Part shown: one piece after another, positions 28,906 to 38,059 of the stretch
Numbering within the stretch: the first letter of the stretch is position 1
Layout: the number at the start of each line of letters is the position of its first letter
NCBI GenBank assembly: GCA_963777355.1
Contig: CAVZQK010000022.1
Coordinates: 186,001 to 250,000 of the forward strand
Direction of reading: 5' to 3'
DNA from: DATJHM01 sp963777355
GTDB lineage: Bacteria; Chloroflexota; Ktedonobacteria; Ktedonobacterales; Ktedonobacteraceae
DNA: 64,000 nucleotides
Made by a program: the position numbers and the translations under genes
Notes under the pieces: generated by a model
What the model was told of the DNA's origin: nothing
Database searches by the model: none
The model's input: only the letters and a program-made list of their open reading frames with translations

Positions 28906-29280
28906 TTATTCACCAGCTAAAATCTCCATATCGACAGCAACAGGAAGAGAGGTACGAGACCACTCACCTAAATCATCGCTGCTACGAGGGACATACTTTT
29001 CTGAGATTAGCTGACGGGCAAGAGCGTCCTCTTCTGATAGAGAAGAGACAATACGTCCTTGACCATGAAAAAGGCTTGTACCAATTTTCACCGAAACAGT
29101 GGGATTGTGCAAAATATTTTTCACCCAATCAACTTTATCTCGGCCACCAGAAAGCATATAGAGCGTCGAGCCGTGAAGCGCGAACCAGATCTCGATAGTA
29201 TGCGAACGGCCAGAAACACGACCAACAGTCGTTAGATAACAAAAATCCTCTTGTGCCAGAGGTCCAAACTCAGAGAGCAT
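28906..29280 (-). CDS. F420-dependent (Ddn-like) oxidoreductase, PPOX-type split barrel
   Basis: 124 aa. YLTTVGRVSGRSHTIEIWFAL and YMLSGGRDKVDWVKNILHNP are the diagnostic motifs of the deazaflavin-dependent nitroreductase (Ddn/DUF385) family, which use reduced F420 to reduce quinones or other acceptors. This agrees with the cof genes at the window start. ATG 29280 has AAAGGAAG at good spacing; longer starts at 29298 or a TTG at 29313 lack one. 47 bp downstream of the coiled-coil gene, same strand, possibly an operon. Confidence 0.85.
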   Translation of the reverse strand: MLSEFGPLAQEDFCYLTTVGRVSGRSHTIEIWFALHGSTLYMLSGGRDKVDWVKNILHNPTVSVKIGTSLFHGQGRIVSSLSEEDALARQLISEKYVPRSSDDLGEWSRTSLPVAVDMEILAGE

Positions 29281-29327
29281 AAAAATCTTCCTTTGCATAT
29301 CCTGATAGACCAAAAAAGAGCGTAAAA

Positions 29328-30224
29328 CTATGGAACATTCTCCGTTTCTCCAGAAAAAGAGAGATCAGAATGCAAGCCAGGCATCGAGAGAGGATCGGAT
29401 GATGGGGCAGATGGAGGTTGGTGAGGATGGGCTCGTTCTAAAGGCAGATGCTGATGATGAAAGAGGCGATTAGAAAGAAAAGCATGATTAGCGGTCATCG
29501 CGACCTGCACCAATTCAACGATATGTTCAAGCTGTTCAATACCAGAGAGCACCTCCTGGAGAGATTGAGCAGGGGCAGAGGTATGGTTCTGAGATGGAGA
29601 AAAGCTTCCCTCTTCATGGGGGAGGCCGCGCACCAGAGCCAGCACATGTTGTTCCATACGTTGGATTGAGCTTTGGAGAGAAGAGTTAAGATGGGTCATA
29701 CGCTCATCCAGAGCCTGGCTAAACATATCAGCCACATCATCCCAGGGAATTTCCGTCTGCACCTCAATCGACTCGATAGTTTGAGCAGGTAATTCATCTT
29801 GAAAAGCAGAGGGAAATTCATCGCTATAGGGATGAGATGGCTCTTCTTCGACCTCGTATTGAGTAATCAGTTGTTCAATAGCCAGCAACTGGGCAGCCAG
29901 GGCCCGTTCAACCACATCTTCAAATTGAGATTGTTGTTTTTGCAGTAACTGCCCGTGTTCTTCTTCAAGAAGTTGGGCAAGGCGAGCCTGCTGAATCTGC
30001 AAGCGCTGATCTAGAGTTTCACGTAGGCGCAATTGTTGTTCAGCAAAGCGGGGGGCCAGACCACGCGCCAGACTTTGTTCGAGAGATGCCAAACGCAACT
30101 CAAAATCATATTTGAGAACGTTTATACGTTGATCAAAGACACGTTCCAGGTCACGACGTTGTGCGGATAAGCGCTGATCGAGAATAGAATTAAAAGCTTG
30201 CAATTCATCTTGCGTGAATGACAT
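29328..30224 (-). CDS. Coiled-coil hypothetical protein (298 aa)
   Basis: Not recognised. Residues about 5-125 are strongly helical and Gln/Arg/Glu-rich (LRLRETLDQRLQIQQARLAQL). An acidic linker (EVEEEPSHPYSDEFP) follows, then a second helical part and a Pro/His-rich tail. No membrane segment or signal. GAAGGTGG precedes ATG 30224. It could be structural or a scaffold; no function is claimed. Confidence 0.7.
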   Translation of the reverse strand: MSFTQDELQAFNSILDQRLSAQRRDLERVFDQRINVLKYDFELRLASLEQSLARGLAPRFAEQQLRLRETLDQRLQIQQARLAQLLEEEHGQLLQKQQSQFEDVVERALAAQLLAIEQLITQYEVEEEPSHPYSDEFPSAFQDELPAQTIESIEVQTEIPWDDVADMFSQALDERMTHLNSSLQSSIQRMEQHVLALVRGLPHEEGSFSPSQNHTSAPAQSLQEVLSGIEQLEHIVELVQVAMTANHAFLSNRLFHHQHLPLERAHPHQPPSAPSSDPLSMPGLHSDLSFSGETENVP

Positions 30225-30329
30225 TGGCGGCCACCTTCTTCCCTTAACAATCTTACATTCGTGTCACCCCCGTCGAAACATACACGATACCAGTATAGGA
30301 AGTGGGAAGAGAAGTGTCAACGAACACTG

Positions 30330-31112
30330 TCATTCACGTCCAAGATGGCTATAGTATCCTCCGGTAAAAGCCTTTGTACTGACCTGTTGCAGGAATTGCA
30401 GGCTTGCCGAGATAATCTCCGACTGAGCTTGTTGACGACTGATAGAGGGCTGACCGTCGCCGTCTTGCGTCCCATAGTCGCCAAAGTAGCCATGAATACT
30501 GCCATTGATAGGAACAAAATGCGTTGTATCGGGCAAATAGTTCTTCGAGGCAAAAATTTTTGCGGGAGTAGCGAGGGTATCATTTGTGCCATAGATAGAG
30601 GTAATAGTCAAAGAAGTCACATGCGAAAAATCGGAGTCTGGATAGGCTCCATACAAGAGTAAACCCTTAATCTGAGGTGTCTTGACAGCATAGCTTGTAG
30701 CCATCACGCCGCCGAGAGAGTGGCCGCCAATTGCCCAGCTAGTAATAGAAGGATGGGCTGAGATCACCTCGGAAGCGCGATCACCGCCAAGCAGGGCCAT
30801 ATTAAGAGGCATCTTCACCACAACCGCCAGATAGCCATGCTCAGCAAAAGCACGCATATAAACCGCATAGCTTTCAGGTGGGATGCGTGCCCCAGGATAG
30901 AAAATCAGGCCAGTAGTGGGAGGAGTAGTAGGCATAAAAGTAATCTGGTCGCCATTTGTGCTCACCGTCACACCATTACCACTCTGCATAGCGGTCAAGG
31001 CTACAGGAGAAGCCGAGAAAGGATGGAGCCAGAAAGCAAAGGAAGCGACGACAAACAAGAGTAGACAGACAACTATACCAACGAGCCAGGGCAAAAGCCG
31101 TTTAGATTTCAT
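30330..31112 (-). CDS. Membrane-anchored alpha/beta hydrolase
   Basis: 260 aa. An N-terminal membrane anchor (about 9-28, LVGIVVCLLLFVVASFAFWL) is followed by a short extracytoplasmic alpha/beta hydrolase. GLIFYPGARIPPESY is the oxyanion region, GGHSLGGVMAT the nucleophile elbow, YGTNDTLA the Asp, and GSIHGYFGDYG the His. This layout is that of anchored hydrolase-5/chlorophyllase-like proteins. Substrate unknown. Monocistronic. Confidence 0.85.
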   Translation of the reverse strand: MKSKRLLPWLVGIVVCLLLFVVASFAFWLHPFSASPVALTAMQSGNGVTVSTNGDQITFMPTTPPTTGLIFYPGARIPPESYAVYMRAFAEHGYLAVVVKMPLNMALLGGDRASEVISAHPSITSWAIGGHSLGGVMATSYAVKTPQIKGLLLYGAYPDSDFSHVTSLTITSIYGTNDTLATPAKIFASKNYLPDTTHFVPINGSIHGYFGDYGTQDGDGQPSISRQQAQSEIISASLQFLQQVSTKAFTGGYYSHLGRE

Positions 31113-31564
31113 AATGATCCTCTTACATATAGTAGCAAAGAAAATTCTGAGGAGTGCTCAGGTGACCATTAAGAACAGTAGCACTAGTTCAGAAAATATG
31201 CAACGTTCCTAATTCTGGAAGCCCAGGTGCTCTTTTGATCCGGATGGGAGAGATAGCACTACGCAGGCCAACGCTCAAAAAAATACAGCGCCCCTTTTTT
31301 AGCAATACCTCAGCCATATCTCTTATTATGCTTGAGATAAAGGAAGAGATACCGTATAATCTGAGCAATAAAGAGATTTTTTCTACGTTATTTGCATTGA
31401 TATATATGAAATTGCAATCGCGCAAACAAAAAATGAAATAATCTGCTCCACATCATTTAAATCACATGGAGACAAAGATAGGGTCACTCAAAGAGGAGTT
31501 TATAGGATAGTGCTTATTACAAACTTAAAAGAATGTGCCTTTGTACCATATCGCAGGAGTGATC
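31113..31564. other. Intergenic region, no supported gene
   Basis: About 450 A/T-rich bases between divergent genes. Two overlapping small open frames on opposite strands (around 31189-31441) lack ribosome sites and recognisable motifs, so I leave them out. Confidence 0.5.
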
Positions 31565-32629
31565 ATGCAGACAAAAGGGTTCTCATCTCTACTATTTTTA
31601 CAATGGCAAAAAATCAGGAAGCATCGTAAACCAATCATTATAAGTTGTGCTCTCATATTATGGATCGGCGGTGTGGGACTGGTATCGTTTAATGCACTTT
31701 TAACAAGTAATGGCCTCGCAGATAAACTGCTTGAGCAGCATATGGGGCAAAAAGCATTAGTAGGAGTTATACCATCTCCCAGTTTCAGGCCGTCTCCCAC
31801 CCCTACGCCGTCTCCGTCTCCCACTCCTACGCAGGTACCTTTACCTGCCCCAATTACGCCATTTCCGACAACGCTGAATGCGCAAGTAGCAACAATGGAG
31901 AGAAGCAACCGCTTCTTCTATTCTGGAAACAAAACCCTACCAGAGATAGCGCTTACCTTTGATGATGGACCTAACCCTCCCTACACAAGCGAAATTCTAA
32001 ACATCCTACAGAGATATAGCATCAAAGCCTCTTTCTTTTGCGTCGGGCAAAACGCTCAGAATTATCCAGAACTGGTAAATCAGGAATACCGGGAAGGTAA
32101 TGTTGTTGGAAATCATACCTGGAATCATCCCTACCTCCCCTATCTTGCACCTGCAAGCCTTATCTGGCAGTTTACCACCACAGCGCATATGCTCCAACAC
32201 ACCACTGGAGTCTACCCAAGCTTTTTCCGGCCCCCTTATGGAGCCTTCAACCAGATTACATTGAAATATTTAAACTCATATGGATTAAGTGTCTTCTTAT
32301 GGAATGATGATCCACAGGACTGGGCCAGACCGGGAGTCCGACTCATTGTTTCGCGGGCATTAGCCGAGGCCAGCAATGGTGGAATCATTCTGATGCACGA
32401 CGGGGGCGGAGACCGTTCCGAAACAGTAGCCGCGCTACCAATTATCATTGAGGCGTTGCGAGCGCGGGGATACAATTTCGTCACCCTGAAACAACTGGCA
32501 GAGCACCAACAAAACGCGGGTACGCAAGTGCCAATACCACAAGGAACACCGCCGCCAGCCGTAGAGCCAACCACAGTCGTCTCTTCTTCAGGCACGGCCT
32601 CGCTCCCCATCTGGAAACCGCAAGCATAA
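31565..32629 (+). CDS. Polysaccharide deacetylase (NodB domain), membrane-anchored
   Basis: 354 aa. An N-terminal anchor (about 22-42), a Pro/Ser/Thr linker (PTPTPSPSPTPT), then the NodB domain: IALTFDDGPNPPYT with the metal Asp, GNHTWNHPYL with the two metal His, RPPYGAFN, and LMHDGGGDR at the end. Acts outside the membrane on cell-wall polymer or peptidoglycan. ATG 31565 follows CGCAGGAGTGATC. C-terminal about 45 residues are a Pro-rich tail. Confidence 0.93.
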   Translation: MQTKGFSSLLFLQWQKIRKHRKPIIISCALILWIGGVGLVSFNALLTSNGLADKLLEQHMGQKALVGVIPSPSFRPSPTPTPSPSPTPTQVPLPAPITPFPTTLNAQVATMERSNRFFYSGNKTLPEIALTFDDGPNPPYTSEILNILQRYSIKASFFCVGQNAQNYPELVNQEYREGNVVGNHTWNHPYLPYLAPASLIWQFTTTAHMLQHTTGVYPSFFRPPYGAFNQITLKYLNSYGLSVFLWNDDPQDWARPGVRLIVSRALAEASNGGIILMHDGGGDRSETVAALPIIIEALRARGYNFVTLKQLAEHQQNAGTQVPIPQGTPPPAVEPTTVVSSSGTASLPIWKPQA

Positions 32630-32648
32630 CAGCAAGACCGAGCACTTG

Positions 32649-32716
32649 TAGAGAGGTGCAAAGAAAATGGCGAAAAAATGTGGAACTATTGCTCAGCCAG
32701 TAACGTCACCTCTCTA
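32649..32716. repeat. Inverted repeat after the deacetylase gene
   Basis: TAGAGAGGTG (32649-32658) and CACCTCTCTA (32707-32716) are exact complements with a 48-base loop. Too wide for a standard terminator, but it could form in RNA. Confidence 0.5.
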
Positions 32717-32846
32717 GAAGAAAATGGTCTTCCTTCTCCTATGTAAATAAACTGTATAAAACACTTTGTCAGCTCAGCATGCAATTTTTCTATGATAGTC
32801 GGGCCGCTATCGCCGCCCCAAGACAAAAACTGTAAGGAGCACATTC

Positions 32847-33956
32847 ATGCCACAACTACCCCTACGCGCCCGCTGGCGCTTTCTCTATCCCGGCAGCCTC
32901 TGCTTACTCATCCTTCTTCTCGCAGGCTGTGGCGGCGCATCAGGAGTCGCTACGTCAACCACCGGCTCAACCAGTAGCAACGCTGCCGTTTACAGCAGCA
33001 ATCGTAACTTTCAGAGTCAGCAATCCGCTTCAGGGGGCGGCACAAGCAACCCTGGCCCAATACCGGCAAAACTCAGAATGCCCCCCAGTGTCGCTCAGCA
33101 ACGCCTGATTAAAACACTTAACGTAACGCTAACAGTGAAAGACACACGCCAGGTAGCGGACGATCTTCAGGCCTGGATAGGCACAACAGATCCGCTTGCC
33201 TCGTCAATTGGAACTCAGTATAACCAGGTGAGCGATGGAGTGTACAACATTACCTTAAATTTTTCAGTAGAGTATACGCTCTATCCCAAGATTTATAGCT
33301 ATCTCAGCAATTATGCACCAAAGAACGGTGGTCAGCTCACAAATTTGAATGAGACCGTTCAGGATGTAACAAACGATTATGTTGATACCCAGGCGAGAAT
33401 CAAAAACGACCAGAACGAGCTCCAGCGCTTACGCACTTTGATGCAAAGCACAGGCTCCCTGAACGATGTATTGACACTTGAACAGCGAATCACCGACGTT
33501 GAGGGAGACATCGAGAATACACAGGCTCATCTTAATCAGCTCGGCAACCAAACAACGATGTATACAGTCAATATCACTATTCAACCTATTAGCTCTGCGG
33601 TACCCCCAATTCAGCCAAATAGTGGTTGGAGTGCAGGACAGACATTCCGTGACGCCTTCGTAGCCTCTCTCACCTTTGCACAAGTATTACTCAGCTTCGT
33701 AATCTGGCTCCTGGCCTTTAGTGTCTACATTATTCCAGTAGTGCTACTGATTGTGCTCTACAGGCGCTACCAGGAGCGAAAAAATCCAGCGCAGCCTTTC
33801 TACTATCAACCAACCACGCGGCAGACCGGACCGGTAGCGGCTCGATCCACCACTGCACCTCAGCCAGCGCCAGTTGCAACAGGGACGAAAGAAGAGGAGA
33901 TACAAGAACCCGACCTGGAGGCAACCCCACTCAACACACCTTCCTCAGAAGAATAG
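32847..33956 (+). CDS. DUF4349 lipoprotein
   Basis: 369 aa. Signal peptide with lipobox LLLLAGC (Cys about residue 30), Ser/Gly-rich linker, then DUF4349: LIKTLNVTLTVKDTRQVADDL, DYVDTQARIKNDQNELQRLRTLM and LEQRITDVEGDIENTQAHL, which forms a coiled coil. A membrane helix at about 275-300 is followed by a cytoplasmic Pro-rich tail. Function of the domain is unknown. AAGGAGC precedes ATG 32847. Confidence 0.9.
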   Translation: MPQLPLRARWRFLYPGSLCLLILLLAGCGGASGVATSTTGSTSSNAAVYSSNRNFQSQQSASGGGTSNPGPIPAKLRMPPSVAQQRLIKTLNVTLTVKDTRQVADDLQAWIGTTDPLASSIGTQYNQVSDGVYNITLNFSVEYTLYPKIYSYLSNYAPKNGGQLTNLNETVQDVTNDYVDTQARIKNDQNELQRLRTLMQSTGSLNDVLTLEQRITDVEGDIENTQAHLNQLGNQTTMYTVNITIQPISSAVPPIQPNSGWSAGQTFRDAFVASLTFAQVLLSFVIWLLAFSVYIIPVVLLIVLYRRYQERKNPAQPFYYQPTTRQTGPVAARSTTAPQPAPVATGTKEEEIQEPDLEATPLNTPSSEE

Positions 33957-33964
33957 AAGGCTTC

Positions 33965-33993
33965 AGATGCCTGAGAGCAGTTCTCAGGCATCT
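33965..33993. terminator. Convergent stem-loop
   Basis: AGATGCCTGAGA and TCTCAGGCATCT make a perfect 12-bp stem with a 5-base loop between converging genes; no long T-run. It overlaps the end of the minus-strand gene. Confidence 0.7.
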
Positions 33994-34550
33994 GTCTGCT
34001 TCTCAAGATCATGCAAAAACTGGCGGATGAAGCCAACCCCAACGGATAACCAATCGAACTGGCTGGTCCATTCAACCCAATCGCGCTGAGTGGGCCAGCC
34101 TGGTTTATAGCGTGGAATCAACTCTTTAGGCATCATCATTGCCCATTTACTGCCCTCACCAAGACCACCGGGAGTAAGCAGCACACCAATAGTAAAAGCG
34201 GTTTCGTCTGGCAAGCGGATTTTCCAATCAGGCATTGTTTTCAAGAGAGATTCATAACGCCAGGCACTAAAAAGCGCAGGATCTTCCGGAGCCCCACTTT
34301 CACCGCGCTGGAGCGTCAACACCTGGCCAACAACGGCCCTGCGTTCCCATTCCGGAAAACGCAACCATGCCGCATAGCGATACTCATTCAGCCCCATAGC
34401 AAGCGTAAAGGCGCGATAGCCCTCGCGTTGCAGACGACGCTCTGTATCACTCTGCCAGATCTTCACCATAGCGTCCAGGCGTTTCTTCTTCTCGGCTTCA
34501 GCCAGAGAAGCCAGAGGGCCAGTATTGAGCGGAAAAGATGATGCAGACAT
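33984..34550 (-). CDS. Hypothetical protein (188 aa)
   Basis: Not recognised. A soluble, Trp-rich protein (WKIRLPDETAF, WPTQRDWVEWTSQFDWL) with no signal, helix-turn-helix or metal motif. Codon use and length look like a real gene. It starts 22 bp after the RluA stop and shares its strand, so it may be co-transcribed with it. Confidence 0.65.
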   Translation of the reverse strand: MSASSFPLNTGPLASLAEAEKKKRLDAMVKIWQSDTERRLQREGYRAFTLAMGLNEYRYAAWLRFPEWERRAVVGQVLTLQRGESGAPEDPALFSAWRYESLLKTMPDWKIRLPDETAFTIGVLLTPGGLGEGSKWAMMMPKELIPRYKPGWPTQRDWVEWTSQFDWLSVGVGFIRQFLHDLEKQTDA

Positions 34551-34572
34551 AGCGTGCGTTCTTCCTATCTGT

Positions 34573-35526
34573 TCAACTCAAAGGCATCTGCTGAACAAAG
34601 AACTGTTGTAACAGAGCAAATAACTTCGGCGTATAGCGCTCAAGCCAGGCGGCCAGATCAGGGGGCAAAGGCGCAACAAACGTACAGAGATTGTTATCTG
34701 GAAAATTGCGTAAAGTAAGACTGGCCGCGTGCAGAAATTGGCGAGAGAGAGCGGCGGCAGGGCTAGCAGAGGCTGGAAGAGGAGCATAGACCTGGTCACC
34801 AACAAGCGAATAACCAGCAGCAGCTAGATGGGCACGGATCTGATGAGTGCGTCCAGTAATCGGATGCACCTCCAGCAAGAGAAAGCCCTGCTCATAGCCC
34901 AGGAGACGTACAGAAGTCAGAGATTGCTGGCCATCAGGGTCCACGAGACAGCGTCTGCGATCCATATGATCGCGATCTAAAGGGCCACTAATGAGCAGTT
35001 TATCAGTAGGCGAAAGCGTCAAAAGGGCAGAAGAGTCGATTTGTACAGTAGTACCATCGGAAGATTGACGAGTGAACGTAAGGGGAGCACGTGGGGCCGC
35101 CCAGAGAGGAGCAACGCATTGAGCGAGCGCCAGATAGCGTTTCTCGATAGTATGATTACGAAACTGTTTTACAATATGTTTACGAGCACTCTCCGAACGG
35201 GCAAGGGCAACAACACCAGAAGTATCTTTATCCAGACGATGCAGCAAACAGGGACGAGGTAATATGCTCAGCTTCTTCTCCAGATAGAGAGCACGCTTTT
35301 CACGAAGCATCACCTTTACCGTCTCAGGCGCACCCGTCCACTGTGGATCATCAGGTAGATCAGGAGTCTGCCAAAGCTCAGGAGTCTGCTGCTGCAAATA
35401 GAGCAGAAGAGCATCCCAAAGAGTATCACCATCGGCATGTTTGTAGGTAGGATGAATAACCACGCCCGCAGGTTTGTTAAGAATAAGTAGAGAGCGATCC
35501 TGGTAGAGAAGAGAAATAGTAGCCAT
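34573..35526 (-). CDS. RluA-family pseudouridine synthase
   Basis: 317 aa. Isomerises uridine in rRNA or tRNA. LILNKPAGVVIHP is the first family motif, HRLDKDTSGVVALA carries the catalytic Asp, and HPITGRTHQIRAHLAAAGYSLVGD is the C-terminal motif. A 35-residue insertion between motif I and the catalytic loop is larger than usual. No S4 domain is visible at the N-terminus, so it is RluA/RluC-like without S4. ATG 35526 fits homology; no strong ribosome site. Confidence 0.92.
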   Translation of the reverse strand: MATISLLYQDRSLLILNKPAGVVIHPTYKHADGDTLWDALLLYLQQQTPELWQTPDLPDDPQWTGAPETVKVMLREKRALYLEKKLSILPRPCLLHRLDKDTSGVVALARSESARKHIVKQFRNHTIEKRYLALAQCVAPLWAAPRAPLTFTRQSSDGTTVQIDSSALLTLSPTDKLLISGPLDRDHMDRRRCLVDPDGQQSLTSVRLLGYEQGFLLLEVHPITGRTHQIRAHLAAAGYSLVGDQVYAPLPASASPAAALSRQFLHAASLTLRNFPDNNLCTFVAPLPPDLAAWLERYTPKLFALLQQFFVQQMPLS

Positions 35527-35659
35527 ATTCATAAAGACAGTATAAAGGTATTTTAGCAAAAGAACAAGGCTCATCATCTTCCCAAGCGTGATAGAATGTA
35601 CAAAGCATTTGCCAGAAAACTAAAAAACAGCAGAGCGGTCCAGATAAAGAGGTTCAAGC

Positions 35660-36609
35660 ATGTCATATATTACCTATTATAATCAACCAACCTTGAGAGA
35701 TCCTGTGGTCATCGTAGCTCTGGGAGGTTGGAACGATGCTGCGGATTCCGCAACGACGGCAATAAAATTTTTGACTGAGCTATGGAAACCAAGCAAGCTT
35801 GCAGAGATCGATTCCGAAGATTTTTTTGTATTCACCGAGACCAGACCTACCATCAAATTTGTCGATGGCATACAACGCACGATTGTCTGGCCCAGTAATC
35901 AATTTCTGGCCTATAGCGCGACTGAGCTCTCACATGACATCATTCTGGTACAAGGCGTTGAACCGCAACTGAAATGGCAGACGTTTAGTCGGGAATTTTA
36001 GAAGTGTGTATGCATTTCTCTGCCTCCGAAGTCGTCTTTCTTGGGGCGCTACTGGCCGATGTCCCCCACTCTATCCCTGTGCCAATTACTGGAACCTCAA
36101 GCGATGATGATATTATGGAGCGATTGCGCGAAATGGATGTGCATAGCTCGCGGTACGAAGGGCCAACCGGGATGCTAGGCGTTTTACAGGATACCTGTCG
36201 CCGCGCCAATCTGCCATCAGCCAGTCTTTGGGCTGCAGCCCCCCACTATCTGGCCGCGACACCAAATATCAAGGTCACCGCAGCATTATTAACCCACTTA
36301 AATACCTATCTCTCACTGAGTCTGGACTTAAGCGTTATTCAAGGCGACGCAATGCGCTTTGAGGAACAGATCAGCTTACTGGTCGAGCGCGACCCTGAGG
36401 CAAGTGCCTACGTGCATAAACTGGAAGAGCAGATCGCCGAGAGAGAGGAGGAGGAGCAAGAAGAAGAGGATCAGGAAAATCAGCCATTGGACACCGTTAT
36501 AGGCACAGGTCCCCTGCCAAGTGCAGATTCTTTAATTCGAGATGTTGAAGAATTGCTGCGCAAACAGCGAGAGAACGGCTCGCAGCAACAGACGGATGAA
36601 GACGAGTAA
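35660..36609 (+). CDS. PAC2-family protein, frame-shifted
   Basis: PAC2 proteins (proteasome assembly chaperone-like, ATP-grasp neighbours) are about 300 aa. The first frame reads DPVVIVALGGWNDAADSAT to LKWQTFSREF; the second, from 36004, gives VVFLGALLADVPHS and YEGPTGMLGVLQDTC, the remaining family motifs. One missing T in the T-run at 35996-35999 explains the break and joins FLEVCMHFSASEVVFLG. The acidic tail (EEEEQEEEDQ) is low complexity. Translationally coupled to the next gene. Confidence 0.88.
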
Positions 36610-38044
36610 AAAAGAGGATGAAGCAAGCTTGTATCGTTTAGAAGATATCTTTCAGCCACGCTCTGTGGCAATTCTTGGTGCATCACGAGCTCCGCAAAAA
36701 TGGGGCCACGTGGCGGCCCGGCAACTGATTGAAGGTGGTTTCGAGGGAGAAGTTTATCTCATCAACCCCTCCAGTTCAGAAATTCTAGGAAGAACAACCT
36801 ATCCCAACCTGCACAGCGTGCCAGGACCAGTCGATCTGGCAGTCATTACCACTGCATTCAATTATGTTGAGCAAGCAGTGAATGATTGTATTGAGGTTGG
36901 AGTCAAAGGCATTGTAATCATCACGGCAGGATTTAGCGAGACAGGAGAGGCAGGCCGGGCGCTGGAGCAAGAGCTGGTGGCACGTTGTCACGCGCGAGGA
37001 ATCCGCATTATTGGCAGCAATTGCATGGGGCTCTACATCCACCGTTCCCACCTCAACGTCCTGGGCATGGTCTTCCCCCTGCCAGTGGGGCCAATCGGAC
37101 TGGTCTCACAAAGTGGCAATCTGGGAATGTATTTTTACGCGCAGGCGCAGCTGGATGGTCTCGGCTTCACAACGTTCATTAGCCTGGGCAATGCTGCGGA
37201 CGTCACCTTTCCAGAATGCATGCATTATCTGGCAGATGATCCACAGACTACGGTAATCGCGGGCTATGTCGAAGCCATTGACGAGATGACCTTGCGCACC
37301 GTTGCAAAAGAGATGCAAGAGCGCGGACGCTACAAACCAACAGTCATCTTGCTGAGCGGTGCGACTGAGGTAGGCGTAAGAGCGGCCCTGGCGCATACAG
37401 GCTCGCGAGCGATGATACGTCCCGATCATGATACCAGTCTGCAAGGGAGTGGCATTATACGCGTCATTCGCTCCGACGAACTTTTCCCGGTAGCACAGGC
37501 CCTGGCAACACAGCCTCCCACGCCCCAGGGCGGACGGCGCATCGCGCTTGTGGGGGATGGAGGCGGAAGCGTGGTAGCGGGAGGAGATGCGGCCATTCGC
37601 GTCGGATTACAAGTACCGGTTCTTTGTCAGGAGACCCAGCAAGCGTTACGAAAGCTGATGCCCGCCAGAGCAACAGCCACAAATCCCGTTGATGTTGCGG
37701 GAGCAGCCGACGAAGATCCGCTCTCGTTTGCCCACTTGACAGAGGTCTGTCTGCAAGATCCCGCCGTGGATGGTGTGATTATTGCGGGCCTTTTCGGCGG
37801 ATATCGCTGGCTCTTAGCGGAAGAGTTTGGGGCGCGAGAAGAGGCGGCGGCACGAGCGTTAGGAGAGCTGGTACGACGCTACCACAAGCCAGTCCTGGTG
37901 CAGACCGTTTATGCACGCCATGAGATTCCCGCCTTGCAGCTTTTGCGCGAAGAGGGAATCCCCTATTACGAATCAGTAGAGATCACCTGTCGGGCAATGG
38001 CCGCTCTCGCCGAAATCGGTCAGTTTCTGGCAGAGAACTCCTGA
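36596..38044 (+). CDS. CoA-binding protein of the ADP-forming acyl-CoA synthetase family
   Basis: 482 aa. FQPRSVAILGASRAPQKWGH starts the CoA-binding Rossmann domain, IRIIGSNCMGLY and VGPIGLVSQSGNLG mark the succinyl-CoA ligase-like domain, and GDGGGSVVAGGDAA and NPVDVAGAADEDP the third. This is the alpha-subunit part of acetate-CoA ligase (ADP-forming); the usual phospho-His (SHTG) is replaced by ALAHTGSRA, which retains a His. No beta (ATP-grasp) subunit is adjacent, so activity is open. ATG 36596 overlaps the PAC2 stop. Confidence 0.85.
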   Translation: MKTSKKEDEASLYRLEDIFQPRSVAILGASRAPQKWGHVAARQLIEGGFEGEVYLINPSSSEILGRTTYPNLHSVPGPVDLAVITTAFNYVEQAVNDCIEVGVKGIVIITAGFSETGEAGRALEQELVARCHARGIRIIGSNCMGLYIHRSHLNVLGMVFPLPVGPIGLVSQSGNLGMYFYAQAQLDGLGFTTFISLGNAADVTFPECMHYLADDPQTTVIAGYVEAIDEMTLRTVAKEMQERGRYKPTVILLSGATEVGVRAALAHTGSRAMIRPDHDTSLQGSGIIRVIRSDELFPVAQALATQPPTPQGGRRIALVGDGGGSVVAGGDAAIRVGLQVPVLCQETQQALRKLMPARATATNPVDVAGAADEDPLSFAHLTEVCLQDPAVDGVIIAGLFGGYRWLLAEEFGAREEAAARALGELVRRYHKPVLVQTVYARHEIPALQLLREEGIPYYESVEITCRAMAALAEIGQFLAENS

Positions 38045-38059
38045 GCAGAAAGCCCATTT

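Noticed and set aside
31189..31441. Two small overlapping open frames on opposite strands
   Set aside because: A/T-rich sequence without ribosome sites or motifs.
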